Below, one piece after another: positions 20,201 to 30,444 of a stretch of 64,000 nucleotides of DNA. Below the pieces are notes generated by a model. That model had not been told where the DNA came from and made no database searches. It saw nothing but the letters and a program-made list of their open reading frames with translations. The DNA comes from Mesorhabditis belari (Eukaryota > Nematoda > Chromadorea > Rhabditida > Rhabditidae). Position numbers and translations under genes: made by a program. Location of the stretch: NCBI GenBank assembly GCA_958450365.1, contig CAUEEP010000932.1:2058501-2122500 (forward strand), given 5' to 3'. Every line of letters begins with the position of its first letter. Within the stretch, counting starts at the first letter, position 1.

Positions 20201-21039
20201 AGAATTCTCAGATTAGCCCTACTCACTTGATCCGCCCGGAAGTAAATGCAAAGATAAGCATTGAAACGATTGCTCCTCAGGAAGAATCTAACAAAATCCA
20301 CAAAATTCTCCCAATCATCGGACAATAGTGTGAGCGAGACATTTTCTTTAATTAACGAGAGATGTTTTTTGAAAAGGTCAAAAAGAAGAAAGATCAAATC
20401 GAGACATTCACAGAGCGTCCAGAGATTCTCCGTAAGTCGCAGAAACTTACGATTAAAGTCACCAGAAACATCACGGCTGCCCGGTCGAAAATGGATTGTC
20501 ACTTTTTTGCACATTTGGATCGCATTATACCTTGAGCGAAGCGAGCGAGTGACGCTTGAATCTCTATTGAATCCGAAGCCTACGTGTTCCAAAGGCTTTC
20601 CCTTATTGAGCGGCAAAAACTTCTGAACATCAAATTTTGGGGAACTCGTCCTATTTTCACGAATACAGTATATTTCCAAATGCGCGAAATGTGCGAGCTT
20701 TCGCAAAAGGCGCCCCTGAAGGGTATTCACCCGCACGCTCATACCGCTTCCGGACAAGAGCCCGTAGCTCACGAAAGAAAGCCGAAAGTTATCTCCCTGA
20801 TATGACATATGAATGCCAATCCTATTTGCCACAATTTGTCCGTTGTCCCCATCTATTTGCGCGCCAAACAGAAGAACTAGGACATGCCCAAAATTTGACG
20901 AGATTGGCCCGCAAAATAGGACGAATGAGCGCAGATCGTGATTCACTTTTAGCAATTGAAGTGCCTCAAACGCCTCCAATTTATGCAGAATCCGTGTTTT
21001 GAGAAGAGACGGCAAAGAAGGGAAGCTTTGGAAAGACAT
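20194..21039 (-). CDS. F-box protein, family copy H (C-terminally truncated)
   Basis: The frame is open from the ATG at 21039 for 281 codons: F-box at 4-40, GPISSNFGHV, DGDNGQIVA, SYQGDNFRLSF, RLLRKLAHFAHLEI, FNRDSSVTRSL, ENLWTLCECL and SDDWENFVDFVRFF. The family sequence stops at YFRADQ (about 20215), where a copy of the AATTAGTGAAGAATT repeat edge begins, so the last 60 residues are missing and replaced by a short foreign tail. It may still encode an F-box protein lacking its end. A direct-order duplicate of copy G and an inverted one of copy E. Confidence 0.6.
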   Translation of the reverse strand: MSFQSFPSLPSLLKTRILHKLEAFEALQLLKVNHDLRSFVLFCGPISSNFGHVLVLLFGAQIDGDNGQIVANRIGIHMSYQGDNFRLSFVSYGLLSGSGMSVRVNTLQGRLLRKLAHFAHLEIYCIRENRTSSPKFDVQKFLPLNKGKPLEHVGFGFNRDSSVTRSLRSRYNAIQMCKKVTIHFRPGSRDVSGDFNRKFLRLTENLWTLCECLDLIFLLFDLFKKHLSLIKENVSLTLLSDDWENFVDFVRFFLRSNRFNAYLCIYFRADQVSRANLRILH

Positions 21040-21370
21040 CAATTGTTTTATTGGCCAAAAAGTTATGCATTTGGATGATTGGAGAACTAAGGGCGAGGAA
21101 AATGCCCGAAGCAAACAGCGCAAACGTAATTGGGATCCTATTTTGCCTTCTCTTTGAAAACTTCACATCTGGTCTCAGAATCAATAAGAGTGCGAAAATT
21201 CACCACAGACAAAATCAACATGGATTCGAAGCAGAAAAGGAAAGGAAAACGGATACTATACTTTCCATAAAGATATGCAAATTATTTGATATTTCAGCTA
21301 CCGTACTCAGGCTCAGCTGAGATGGGGAAACATTTTAGCTACCTTTTAACTATTAATTTATTGAATTATT
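21040..21370. repeat. Upstream flank of copy H
   Basis: Module B then repeat D, nearly identical to 15430-15756 in inverted order. Ends with the 38-base sequence ACATTTTAGC..TTGAATTA (about 21330-21366), which is repeated at 21870-21908. Confidence 0.65.
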
Positions 21371-21869
21371 AAGTTGATGCATAAGTCTTTTCGTTCCTTT
21401 TCGTCTGCCGTTTCAAGCCAACAAATGCACCAATTAAACTACGGTTGATTTCATTAGAAAAACCAATTATTTTTCTGCAAAATAACATTAAAACCGGTTT
21501 GAAAATATTTTATGCCTGGATTTTCTTGAGAGTATGAAGTCGGGTAGTCAAAAAGGGCTAACTCGATGATGCGGTTTAGACACCTTAGCTAAAGAAAACC
21601 TATCTTCGTGTCAATAGATAAAAGATAGAGAAAAAAAAGTTTGATATTTCGCCAAAATTTCAGAGAAATTCATTCAGCCAATTTTTCCGTAGAGTTTTTT
21701 ATAGATTTTTACGAAAAAAGCGTTTTTCACTCTCGAATTTGCTTGAAAGTGAACCGAAATTGATTTAAAAAGATGGAAATTGAACAAAAAAACACTTTTT
21801 ATTTAGAGAAAAGCATAGGTTAATTGGTGAATTTGTTACTTTTTAACAGAAGTACGAAAAAAATGAAAA
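21367..21869. mobile_element. Insertion of about 500 bp between direct repeats
   Basis: The insert lies between two copies of a 38-base sequence (about 21330-21366 and 21870-21908) and interrupts the outer arm relative to its mirror at 15420. Its left edge TTAAGTTGATGCATAAGTCT resembles a mariner terminal repeat. No transposase frame remains. The flanking direct repeat is much longer than a mariner target site, so duplication during recombination is another explanation. Confidence 0.4.
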
Positions 21870-22800
21870 AGACATTTTAGCTACCTTTTAACTATTAATT
21901 TATTGAATTAGCGAAGAGTTGAAAATCTGACCTAAGAGACAAGTACACGAACCTTCTTGGTTGCTCCAACGGTGACTGGAGCAGGTTTTAGGGTTAGAGT
22001 TAGAGTCAGAAATGTTCTGGCTTTAAAACTCTAACAAGTTATTGTACTTGACCAAATTTCATAATAAGCCTTGTGGAATTGTTTGCCGCCGAGAAAAACT
22101 TGAAAGACCGCTATTAACAGATCTGATTGTGGCAGACTGTGGCAGACTTGATTGGACCTGTAAAAGTTTATAAAGTGAAAAGAAAACCCAAAGGAGTGTC
22201 AAAACATGAGAAACGAGGTATGGAAAATGCTATGTTGCTCAAAAGCTACTAGATGTTCAAGAAGACTTCGAGAAACTGTCTTGATGAACGTCTTGATGCG
22301 GCCACATCTCCGCATCTGACTTACCTGAATCGTCGAAAGTTCTTCACGATCAGCGTGTAAGAGAAGTTGCGGTTCAAAATGGATCTTTGGGTAAGAGTCC
22401 AGTCGATCATTTAAAATCTTCATGTTGTTACCTTCATATATGTGAAAGTAGTCGTTTACCCACTCTGCCAAATAATCGATTTAAAAAGTGTTAAGGAAAG
22501 CCACATCTCGGCATAAGACTCTGCTTCAACTCTTGACTCCGTTGTTTCATTTTTTCTATTCGTCAATGGAATAAACAAGATTTCATCTACTATCTTCTAT
22601 CCCTCTAGAAATTGACTCGCCCACCCCAGGATAAGCTCATCGCCCCCGTAACGTCTGTTTTGTTTCTCTTTGCAAATGTTCACTCAATAATTTCACAAAA
22701 ACGTCTTAGTTGCGTGCAATTTTCGTCCAGATCTCTCTTACGATGTTTGTGCCTTTTGTGAGACTTGGCTGACTGAAAACACTGCATCTTCTATCTTAGA
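21870..22800 (-). repeat. Right outer arm of the inverted duplication
   Basis: Reverse complement of 14733-15430, but with an extra segment at about 22305-22503 that is absent from the left arm. The extra piece is bounded by GCCACATCTC repeats, consistent with deletion from the left arm by short-repeat recombination. Confidence 0.65.
22199..22495 (-). pseudogene. Exon-like fragment, unrecognised protein (best copy)
   Basis: The minus-strand frame reads WVNDYFHIYEGNNMKILNDR, then PKIHFEPQLLLHADREELST and IQ, directly followed by CAG/GTAAGT, a good splice donor (about 22327). Damaged copies lie at 4128-4320 (-), 53535-53700 (+) and 55375-55530 (-), each with the donor kept. It is probably one exon of a host gene spread with the repeats. 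No known domain is recognised. Confidence 0.45.
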
Positions 22801-23319
22801 CCCCGCCTCTAACTATTGCATAATTCGTTGTGACCGTATCTTTAATGATATCAAAGTTCGAGGTGGTGGTGTTATCCTATTCATTCGCCGTTCTTATAAC
22901 TTTATCCCCGTTACTAGTCAATCAGTCTCAGGTTGCGAGATAATCATTGTTGATATATTCGCTCATTTAGATTCCCCCTCGCGTATTTTTATTGTTTATC
23001 GTCCCCCACATGTTAACAGCCAGGGCCCTTTCCATCTTTTTACATTCCTTGAAGATTACTTGCTACCAAATCATCCAAATTTCCTTCTAGACGATTTTAA
23101 TTTTCCTTTAACTGTTTCTCTAGGACTTCTACCTAATTTATCGCGTTTTCCACATTTAGAAAACAGCCAACAGCCATCAGCCAACAGCTTAGAAATTTTA
23201 AACAAATTGCCTACTTTCAGGAAAAGTTAGCATATTTTGGACCTAGTTCAACCGATTCCCCTCATTTAATTTCTGCTATTTCACCATGTCTTCCCATTGT
23301 TAGTGCCGACCATTTTTCT

Positions 23320-24234
23320 ATGTCTTTTAATTTAATTCTGCATCATTTTACCTCTCTAAAAGGATCGGATGATGGTAACCGTGCCTTTTGGAGAGGTAAT
23401 TTCGGTGCTGTTTGTCTTTCTTTAGCGCTCTACAATGCAAGGTTGCTGCCCCGATTGGAGATCGACATCAGCGAGTGTTATGCCGACTTCTTTGATGAGA
23501 TGAAATCGCTGTTGGACGAAAATGTACCTATTTCAACCAGGTCTACCTTTTCTTACCCCAGTCACATATCTCGAGCTAGGCAAAGGTTAGAAACAGCTTG
23601 GCGTTATCGCGATTCCCCCCATTACGCATATCTAGAAAACAAGCTAACTAAGTTTGTCAAAAAATTTGAGGCCAATATTGAACGGAAAGCCGTTTTTAGT
23701 CCTAGTCCCGAAGCTTTGTACTCATACGCCTATTCTAAGATTAACCCAAACCACGATTCCTCTATTAAATGTATATTTGATCCCCTTCGCAACTCGTTGA
23801 TTTTCGAAAATCACAAAATTGCTAATTCCTTTGCTCAATATTTCTCTAGCGTTTTTGTAGTTGACGATGGTAGTTGCATCCCTGCTCTTCTCGTCCCAAC
23901 ACATACTTGCGCAGCCCTAATCGTCACACCAAGACTTGTCGAAACAGCAATTAGTAAGCTTAGCAATAAGATTTCTTACACCCCAGACGGAATTCCCTCT
24001 TTTGTTATACGGAAAACTAAGTTTCAAATAGCACCACTACTTGCTAAACTTTTTAATCTGTCACTTCTAACGGCTAAGATCCCTAAATTTTGGAAAGACT
24101 CAACAATTTCGCCACTTTTTAAGAAAGGAGATCGGAACGCGCTCACCTCCTCCATTTGTAAAGTCTTAGAAATAATTATTCGCGACCACATTATTCATTA
24201 TCTAAATGAACATAATCTAATTGATAAAAATTAA
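23320..24234 (+). pseudogene. Retrotransposon ORF segment: endonuclease end to reverse transcriptase start
   Basis: This open part covers the linker between the domains and the first RT blocks (WRGNFGAVCLSLALYNAR; then TPDGIPSFVI; then KDSTISPLFKKGDRNAL). It stops at a TAA after LIDKN. The same TAA is present in copy 2 at 41001, where relatives of the family would read Gln. Copy 1 also lacks the seven residues ANYRPIA that copy 2 keeps, deleted between short GCGC repeats. Downstream the frame resumes with the SKAFDS catalytic block. Confidence 0.85.
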
Positions 24235-24519
24235 TTCTGCTTTCTTAAAAACCGCTCTACCTCCGACCAACTAGTTCTCTGCGCGCAGGACTGGCTTCTA
24301 GCTAAAGCCAAAAACGATGAAACTAGCGGCGTTTTCATTGATTTTTCCAAAGCATTCGATTCTGTTAATCATAGATTTTTAATCGCCAAATTAAATTCAC
24401 TAGGTCTCCTCATATCCATCACTAATTGGATTGCAAATTGGCTTACCGAAAGGACATTTCGCGTCCTTTCGGTAAGCCTAGGCTCTACTTTTTCAAATGA
24501 CTTTCCCATTAGTAGCGGA

Positions 24520-25132
24520 GTGCCCCAAGGGATCGTTCTTGGTCCTCTTCTTTTTCTTATTTATATTAATGACATTGACAGTTCGATCTCCCTAGGCACA
24601 AAAGTCCGACTCTACGCCGATGACCTTAAAATTTATAGGGTACTTCTGTCCCAGAGTCCCATCCCAGAGCCCTATCCCAGAGCCCCATCCCAGAGCCCCA
24701 TCCCAGAGCCCCATCCCAGAGCCCCATCCCAGAGCCCCATTCCTGATTTTACTCTTCTCCAGAAGGATTTTGACTCGATCTTTCAGTGGAGTAAATTTTG
24801 GAAACTTAACATTGCGCCGGACAAATGCAAACACGTTACATTCGGTTCATTACATATCCCTTTAAATTTGGGGGACCTACAATTACCACAAGGATTGGCC
24901 GATGATCCTGTAAAAGGTCTTGGTATACTGTTGATTCTCTCTCTAAAATTTGATCCTCACATAAACTACGTATGCAAAAAAGCTTCTAGAATTTCTCATA
25001 TAATGCTTCGCACCATTTGTTTCCCTAAAATTGCGACTTACCGCAGGGCTTTTATAACCTATTGCCGGCCTTTGCTCGAGTATGCCACCATCGTATGGGC
25101 ACCTTCCATTAAGAAACTTATCACCTTGTTTC
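24520..25132 (+). pseudogene. Retrotransposon reverse transcriptase, C-terminal half
   Basis: Starts in the SGVPQG/GPLLF block and includes the YADD active site (about residue 32), where the second and third catalytic Asp bind the metal ions. A 13-bp unit has expanded in this copy to about seven tandem units (24655-24745), adding 26 residues of PEPHPRAPSQSPI type. Because six extra units equal 78 bp, the frame is kept. The protein then runs into repeat E at 25132. Confidence 0.85.
24655..24745. repeat. 13-bp tandem repeat inside the retrotransposon
   Basis: About seven tandem copies of CCCAGAGCCCCAT. The equivalent place in copies 2 and 3 (near 40585 and 48065) has a single unit, so the expansion happened after the copies separated. 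Confidence 0.9.
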
Positions 25133-25440
25133 AAGGAATCGGTGAATGGCAAAGAAAAGGGAAAAGGATTGACAAAAGTGAGGTCGGAAGGCATAGACGT
25201 GGAAGGATTCTCGATTTCTTTCGTTTTTCCTTTCTTTCAGTCTGTTTTGCAATATTGCTTTCGTAGCGTTAATTCTGAAACCCAAGGAAAATGAATGAAT
25301 TCGGTGCACTAGAAAGGAGTGCGTTTACAAGTTTGAGCAAGAAGTCCGAATTCTACAAGTTCTGTAAGACTAGAAAAATTGGCTCGTGAAGAAATTCGAG
25401 ACTATCAGCCCCGGATTCCAGCCGGTTGTTGGGAGATGTT
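25132..25440 (-). repeat. Repeat E copy
   Basis: Best-matched copy to 42459-42745, inverted relative to it. Carries the shared frame on the minus strand (25309-25121) with INATKAILQ and FHVYAFRPHF. Confidence 0.55.
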
Positions 25441-26868
25441 TTAGGGCGGATCTCTGTCGGTTTACGGTAGTTGGAGCAGGTTTTAGAATAGAAGCTAGAG
25501 TCAGAAAAGTTCTAGCTCCAAAACTGTAATAAATTATTGTATTTGACCCAATTTCCTAATTATAAATTTCGTTCAACTTGCCACTGAGAAAAACTTGGAT
25601 AAAACGCCAATTAACCTGCCGAGAATGTGACAGATTTGATTTAATCGGTGAAAATGTCAATAAAGCGAAAAGACAAAGGCAAACGAGTGCCAAAACATCG
25701 GAAAAGAAGTATGCAAAAAATTAAGGGGAAAAACTTTTCTTATTTCCATAAAAAGTGGCTTTCGATTTGAATTCGAGGCTTTCGAGGCTTCGATAACTTT
25801 TTCTGGGTTAAAGATCTAAAAAACCATTGTAATTTCCAGAATCTAGCCAAAATTTGTGACCAAAATAGAATTGGGAGTAAGGAAATCAAGCGAACGGTTG
25901 ATTCAGGATTCGAATCTGAAAGTTGCAAGTCGGATTTTGTCTTTTTTCCATTGTAAAGTGACTTGCTTTTTGAAGGCTTTTCTTCTCGATCACACCGATA
26001 GTGCAAGATTTGACTATAGTGTAAGTTCACACTTTTTAAGGAAAGTAATGTGTTATAGCAATAAAGTAACATTTCATTGTGTTGTACAGTATTTATTCGT
26101 CACGTCACATTTATTGATAATAAATCCATAAAAACCTCACCGAGTTGATCCAATCGGTTAGATCTCATCGCTCGGCACAACACAATCTGGTTGGCTGGGA
26201 GTTGCTGAGAGTTGAGGGAGGCCGGGTGGTGGTCGTTGTTGGGTGCTCGGAGCACCAATGACTTTTTGTGAAGATTGTAATGTTGTGTGATGATGTGAGA
26301 TGTTCAATGATGTCTAAATGAAAACATTATATCCTATCTTCGTGCACAGAAGTCGCGTGAAAACTCAGCTATTGACACTTAATCCATACTTTAAGCCGTT
26401 TTCCATAGGCCGGAAAACGGATACTGAACTCTAAATTTCCAGTTAAATCTGAACATCCTAATCTGTAAATTAATAACCTAAAATCTCAATAAAACTCACC
26501 GATTCCTTCTAGTATTCTTGCAGTTGTCCGTCGGTGGCAAACGGAGAGTGGCAAATGGAAACGCGGGCAGCGCCCGATGAGAGCTCATTACACGGACTTG
26601 ACCGAGCAATGTAAGTTGGGTGTAAGTTGACGCTTTTTCAGAAAATTTTGATGTGTTATAGCAATAGTGTAACATTTCACTGTGTTGTACAGTATTTATT
26701 CGTCAGATATATAACTTTTTTGTCTTCAAGAGGCAAACATTTCGCAGCGAATAAACTACCGAATCTAGATCTTAAATCGTAAGAGAATCAGGTTGAAAAG
26801 GTTGAAAGGAAATGATATCATGATATCGTGGATCACATCACATACCATGAAATTACACAATTTGGTGA
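25440..26868. other. Repeat mosaic without an intact gene
   Basis: In order: repeat F (25440-25690), F-box module A distal part (25780-26110), an inverted copy of the 4600-4800 segment with a QQRPPPG exon piece on the minus strand (26270-26210), a segment related to the exon start at 36840-36780 (about 26450-26600, CCGATTCCTTCTAGTATTCT), then module A proper (26600-26868) next to copy I. Confidence 0.5.
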
Positions 26869-27885
26869 TCAAAAAAAGTATTTCTCTAATTTATACAAAT
26901 CGTAGAAGGTGCTAATTCGATAGTGAAAAGCGAGTGGAGGCCGATGAAAGAAAAGCACTTCTTGATCCCAAATTACTCCCTTCTTTACAAGCGGAATGTG
27001 AGCCTGAAGGAAGATAGCAGTGAGTTGCTCGTATCTCAGATCCCCCGTCCTCATTTGTTCCCCATGAAATTCAATGCAAAGATAAGCATTGAAACGACTC
27101 GAACGATTGCTCCTCACGAAGAATTTCACACAATCCACGAAACTCTCCCAATTATCATGCCCTAATGTGAGCCGCCCATGTTCATTCATTAACGAGAGAT
27201 GTTCTTTAATAAGGTCAAATGGAAGAAATTGCAAACAGAGGTCACAGAGCGCCCAGCGATTCTTCATAAATTGCAGAATTTCACGATTAACGTCACCAGA
27301 AACATCAGGGTTGCCAGGTCGAAAATAGATTTGCACGCTTTTGCATATTTGGATCGCATTATACATTGAGAGAAGCGAGCGAGTGACGCTTGAATCTCTA
27401 TTGAATGAGAAGGTTACCTGTTCCAAAGGCTTTCCCTTATTAAGCGGCAAAAACTTCTGGACATCAAATTTTTGGGAACTCGTCCCCGTTTCAATACAGA
27501 TTATATACAACTTGGCAAAATGGGCGAGCTTTCGAAAAAGTCGCACGTGAAGGGGACTTACTCGCACGGTCTCACCTCGTTCGTACACACTCAGGTCACT
27601 CGAGAAAGAAAGCCGAAAGCCATCTTCTTGTGATATACTGTGATATATTATATCAATGCCAATCGCACCTGCCACAATTCGTCCGTTGTCCTCATCTATT
27701 TTCGCGTTGAACAGCAGCACTTGAAGAATTTTGGAATTTGACGAGATTGGCCCGCAAAATAGGACGAATGAGCGCAGATCGTGATTCACTTTCAGCAATT
27801 GATGTGCCGCAAACGCCCTCAATTTATGCAGAATCCGTGTTTTGAGAAGAGACGGCAAAGCAGGGAAACTTTGGAAAGTCATCAA
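26869..27885 (-). CDS. F-box protein, family copy I (intact)
   Basis: 338 codons, open from the ATG pair at 27885/27882 to the stop at 26869, with no intron needed. F-box at about 5-41 (FPALPSLLKTRILHKL, then HQLLKVNHDLRSFV). The middle has IDEDNGRIVAG, YHSISQEDGFRLSFSSD, RLFRKLAHFAKL and NKGKPLEQV; the C-terminal FTH/DUF38-like part has NREILQFMKNRWALCDL, LPFDLIKEHLSL, HDNWESFVDCVKFFVRS and QAHIPLVKK. Nematode FBXA proteins with this layout serve as substrate-recruiting subunits of SCF E3 ligases in nucleus or cytosol; the target here is unknown. A four-residue insertion (SNRSSRF) marks it off from other copies. Flanked by modules B and A. FTH assignment is by pattern only. Confidence 0.75.
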   Translation of the reverse strand: MMTFQSFPALPSLLKTRILHKLRAFAAHQLLKVNHDLRSFVLFCGPISSNSKILQVLLFNAKIDEDNGRIVAGAIGIDIIYHSISQEDGFRLSFSSDLSVYERGETVRVSPLHVRLFRKLAHFAKLYIICIETGTSSQKFDVQKFLPLNKGKPLEQVTFSFNRDSSVTRSLLSMYNAIQICKSVQIYFRPGNPDVSGDVNREILQFMKNRWALCDLCLQFLPFDLIKEHLSLMNEHGRLTLGHDNWESFVDCVKFFVRSNRSSRFNAYLCIEFHGEQMRTGDLRYEQLTAIFLQAHIPLVKKGVIWDQEVLFFHRPPLAFHYRISTFYDLYKLEKYFF

Positions 27886-28060
27886 TTTGGTTTTTAGGCA
27901 AAAAGTTATGTATTTGGATGATTGGAGAGAATGCTGAAGGGAGAAAAATGCCTAAAGCAAAGCGGCGCGAACGTAATTGGAGTTACATTTAGCCTTCTAT
28001 TTGAAAATTTCACATCTGGTCTCAGAATCAACGAGAGTTTGAAAATTCACCACAGACAAA
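27886..28060. repeat. F-box upstream module B (copy I)
   Basis: The usual upstream block (AAAAAGTTATGTATTTGGAT, then GAAAATTTCACATCTGGTCTC), followed by the start of repeat D-type sequence at 28030-28090. Confidence 0.6.
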
Positions 28061-28089
28061 ATCAATAGGGGATTCGAAAAGAAAAGGAA

Positions 28090-28510
28090 AAGCCGGAAAA
28101 TGATTTAGATTGGCGCACACTTTTAGATTGGCGCACACTTCTTGAGCAGTTTTTGCTTTCGAAAATAGCAATAACACAAATTTTGTCATATGCCCTAGAT
28201 TTTTTATAAAAACATTTTGATTTTTGATAAAAGAACCTGATAAATAATAATGAACTTAAAGGCACCATCGGGTACTGTTTGCGAATCAAAGAGATCAAGT
28301 TGACATCTTTCGTTTGGGTGCTTGGTAAGAATTGACTTGACGACTATTTCTTTCATTGGTGTGCGGCGTTTAAGTTAACATTCTTCACATTGTGAAATGA
28401 ACACCTTGATGACTTCTCTAAAATAGTGAGAAATGATTTAAAAGAAAGGCTATTGTGAAGTATCCAGTGGGGTACGAATTTAGCCTAACTTCAACCTATG
28501 ATTTAGACCC
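28090..28510 (-). pseudogene. Integrase-core relic (rve-type), copy 1
   Basis: On the minus strand: ILTKHPNERCQLDLFDSQTV, then PDGAFKFIIIYQ, an AT-rich GT..AG stretch of about 43 nt, then HMTKFVLL and KTAQEVCANL. The D-x-x-D-x-Q / F-K-x-I / H-x-T-K-F pattern is that of the DDE integrase core found in Ty3/Gypsy and Ginger-type elements; the first Asp is visible. Removing the GT..AG stretch leaves the frame one base off, so intron versus insertion is unresolved. The second and third acidic residues are not seen. A second copy lies at 45985-46345. Confidence 0.5.
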
Positions 28511-29640
28511 CTCTTTGTAATCAATTTCTAAAAACCCAAATAGATTTAGAAAGACCATTTTTTAAGCCCTTCAAATTTTATTTCAATTTTCTCAACTTTA
28601 CAATAATCCAGAAGTGGGTTGAAAATAAAAGGCTAAACTCGTACCCCCTCCCCCGGATCTTGAGATACTCCCCGCCGGATCCGCCACACGCGCCAGAAGA
28701 AATAAGTCACGCTTACTTTGAGATACCATAAAAATCTTTCAATGCATTCCACATCAAAGCGATTCTGGCGTGCCCCCAAAGCGAATATCGTGTTTTCAGA
28801 AGTGCGTATAAGCCTTCTTGATGATCCGGTTGTTTTGGCAAGTTGTCTAAATTTTGCCCGTGATGGTAAATTAAAGTGGTGGAACTTTCGATTCGGATTG
28901 AGTATATCCTTTGCCGATTGTGCCGCAATTGCTCCAACTTTGATGACCCCTCGGTTGTAATTTGTTAGAGTTTTAGAACGTTAGAAAACTTCTGACCCGG
29001 GTCACAATTTATTCCAAACAAAAGCACCATCATTATAATAACATCCCTCCAACGCTGCTTCAGATTCTAAACCCCCTTATCGAAGAACTATAATGATTGA
29101 AAGTAGTCGTTCACCCAAATCTCGTTGTTTAACCGAAGCATCACGGACATCGTGGTGCATAATAAACTAGTCCAATAACCACAAATTTTGATTTTATTGA
29201 TTATACACTTTATCAAAAAAACCCGAATTGTAGAAGCCAAATTTCATACGGAACTCTGGCTGATGTGAATAATGCTAGAAAGCCCTCAAGATTTCCTTAG
29301 CTAAATAATTGTTTTAAAAAGTGTTAAAGAATGCTATTTTGGCCTGCCATTAGAGGGTACCTCAAATGTTGTCATAAAAAGTTCTATGAAAATTTCTAAG
29401 TAAAGAATAACCCTAAATGCTTACTAAAACTCCCTAAGAATATCCATAAAAGCATCAAAAGTTTGAGTCTAATCAATTCAACTTACTAAAGCGGAAACTT
29501 TAACAGAGAAAAGGCTTGCATAGAGGGAAGCTTATTGTCAATTTTTGGCAATAGAAAGTAAAATTTCGGGTTTCTGATCTGAAATAGTGACGCGAAAATT
29601 TCAACCCGAACAACCCGAACCAATCCCATAGCTAAATGGT
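28511..29640. other. No intact gene; short repeat pieces
   Basis: At 28660-28780 there is a fragment of the frame shared with 45500-45919 and 835-1020 (GCCAGAAGAAATAAGTCACG). At 29135-29190 is an inverted match to 14615-14660. The rest is AT-rich with no recognised coding sequence. Confidence 0.4.
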
Positions 29641-29960
29641 AGATGAAATATTTCCCCATCTCAGCTGAGCCTGAGTATACGGTAACGTGAAAGAATTTGC
29701 ATATCTTTATGGAAATTTAAAATACAGCATCCGTTTTCCGTTTTCCGGCTTTTCCTTCGCTTTTTCAAATCCCCATGTTGATTTTATATGTGATGAATTT
29801 TCACACTCTTACTGATTCTGAGCCCAGATGTGAAATTTTCCAACCGAAGGCAAAATGTCTCTCCAATTACGTTCGCCCTGCTTTGCTTCGGGCATTTTCC
29901 TCCATCAGCATTTTCTCCAATCATCTAAATACATAAGTTTTTGCCTAACAAAAGAAATTG
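29640..29960. repeat. Repeat D followed by F-box upstream module B
   Basis: TTTCCCCATCTCAGCTGAGC at 29651, ATGCAAATT-type sequence, then CATCCGTTTTCCGTTTTCCG, then module B up to the ATG of copy J. Same order as upstream of copies E, G and H. Confidence 0.6.
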
Positions 29961-30444
29961 ATGATTTTCCAAAGTTTCCCCTCTTTGCCGTCTCTTCTCA
30001 AAACACGGATTCTGCATAAATTGAAGGCGTTTGAGGCACTTGAATTGCTGAAAGTGAATCACGATCTCCGCTCATTCGTCCTATTTTGAGGGGCCAATCT
30101 CGTCAAATGGCCAATCTCGCCAAATGAAATAAATTATGTATTTGGATGTGTCAATAAGTGTCAATAGCTGAGTTTTCACGGGATTTCTGTGCATTAAGAC
30201 AGGATATTATGTTTTCGTTTAGACATCATTGAATTGAATTGAAAATGTGAGGCTCACACCATGGCTCGATAATTGGGAGAATTTCGTGAATTGTGTGAAA
30301 TTCTCCGTGAGGAGCAATCGTTTCAATCGCATCAAGGTTTGTCTTTTCATTGAATTATATGGGGATCAAGTGAGGAGGAGGGAGACATACGAGCAACTCA
30401 CTTCAATCTTCCTTGGAGCTCAGATGCGGCTTGTTGACGAGTAA
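29961..30444 (+). pseudogene. F-box family copy J (internal deletion)
   Basis: The F-box is complete (MIFQSFPSLPSLLKTRIL to LRSFVLF) but ends in TGA at about 30087. After about 150 bp of foreign sequence (30100-30240, partly the 4750-type repeat) the family resumes near its C terminus: VRLTPWLDNWENFVNCV, then VRSNRFN and YEQLTSIFL. Around 500 bp of the gene are missing. Confidence 0.8.

Larger units (their letters stand above)
22640..25132 (+). mobile_element. Non-LTR retrotransposon (CR1/Jockey-like), copy 1
   Basis: The order is endonuclease then reverse transcriptase, as in CR1/Jockey-type LINEs. Endonuclease motifs: CETWLTE (about 22770), VRGGGVILF, IVYRPPH, LLDDFNFP and a SADHFS-type motif (about 23305). 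Reverse transcriptase motifs: TPDGIPSFVI, the FIDFSKAFDSVNHRFL block with the first catalytic Asp, SGVPQG, GPLLFLIYINDI and YADD (about 24615). The 3' end stops at 25132 inside the thumb region (PSIKKLITLFQ), fused to repeat E. Stops in frame (23228; TAA at 24232) and small indels make it inactive. The 3' end and tail are missing. Confidence 0.9.

Noticed and set aside
24655..24745. Possible CRISPR-like array
   Set aside because: Direct tandem units without spacers, inside a eukaryotic retrotransposon.
24592..24834. Minus-strand frame with repeated LGWGSGMGLWDGA-type residues
   Set aside because: It is the antisense of the 13-bp tandem repeat inside the retrotransposon reverse transcriptase; a 13-bp unit without stops opens several frames at once.
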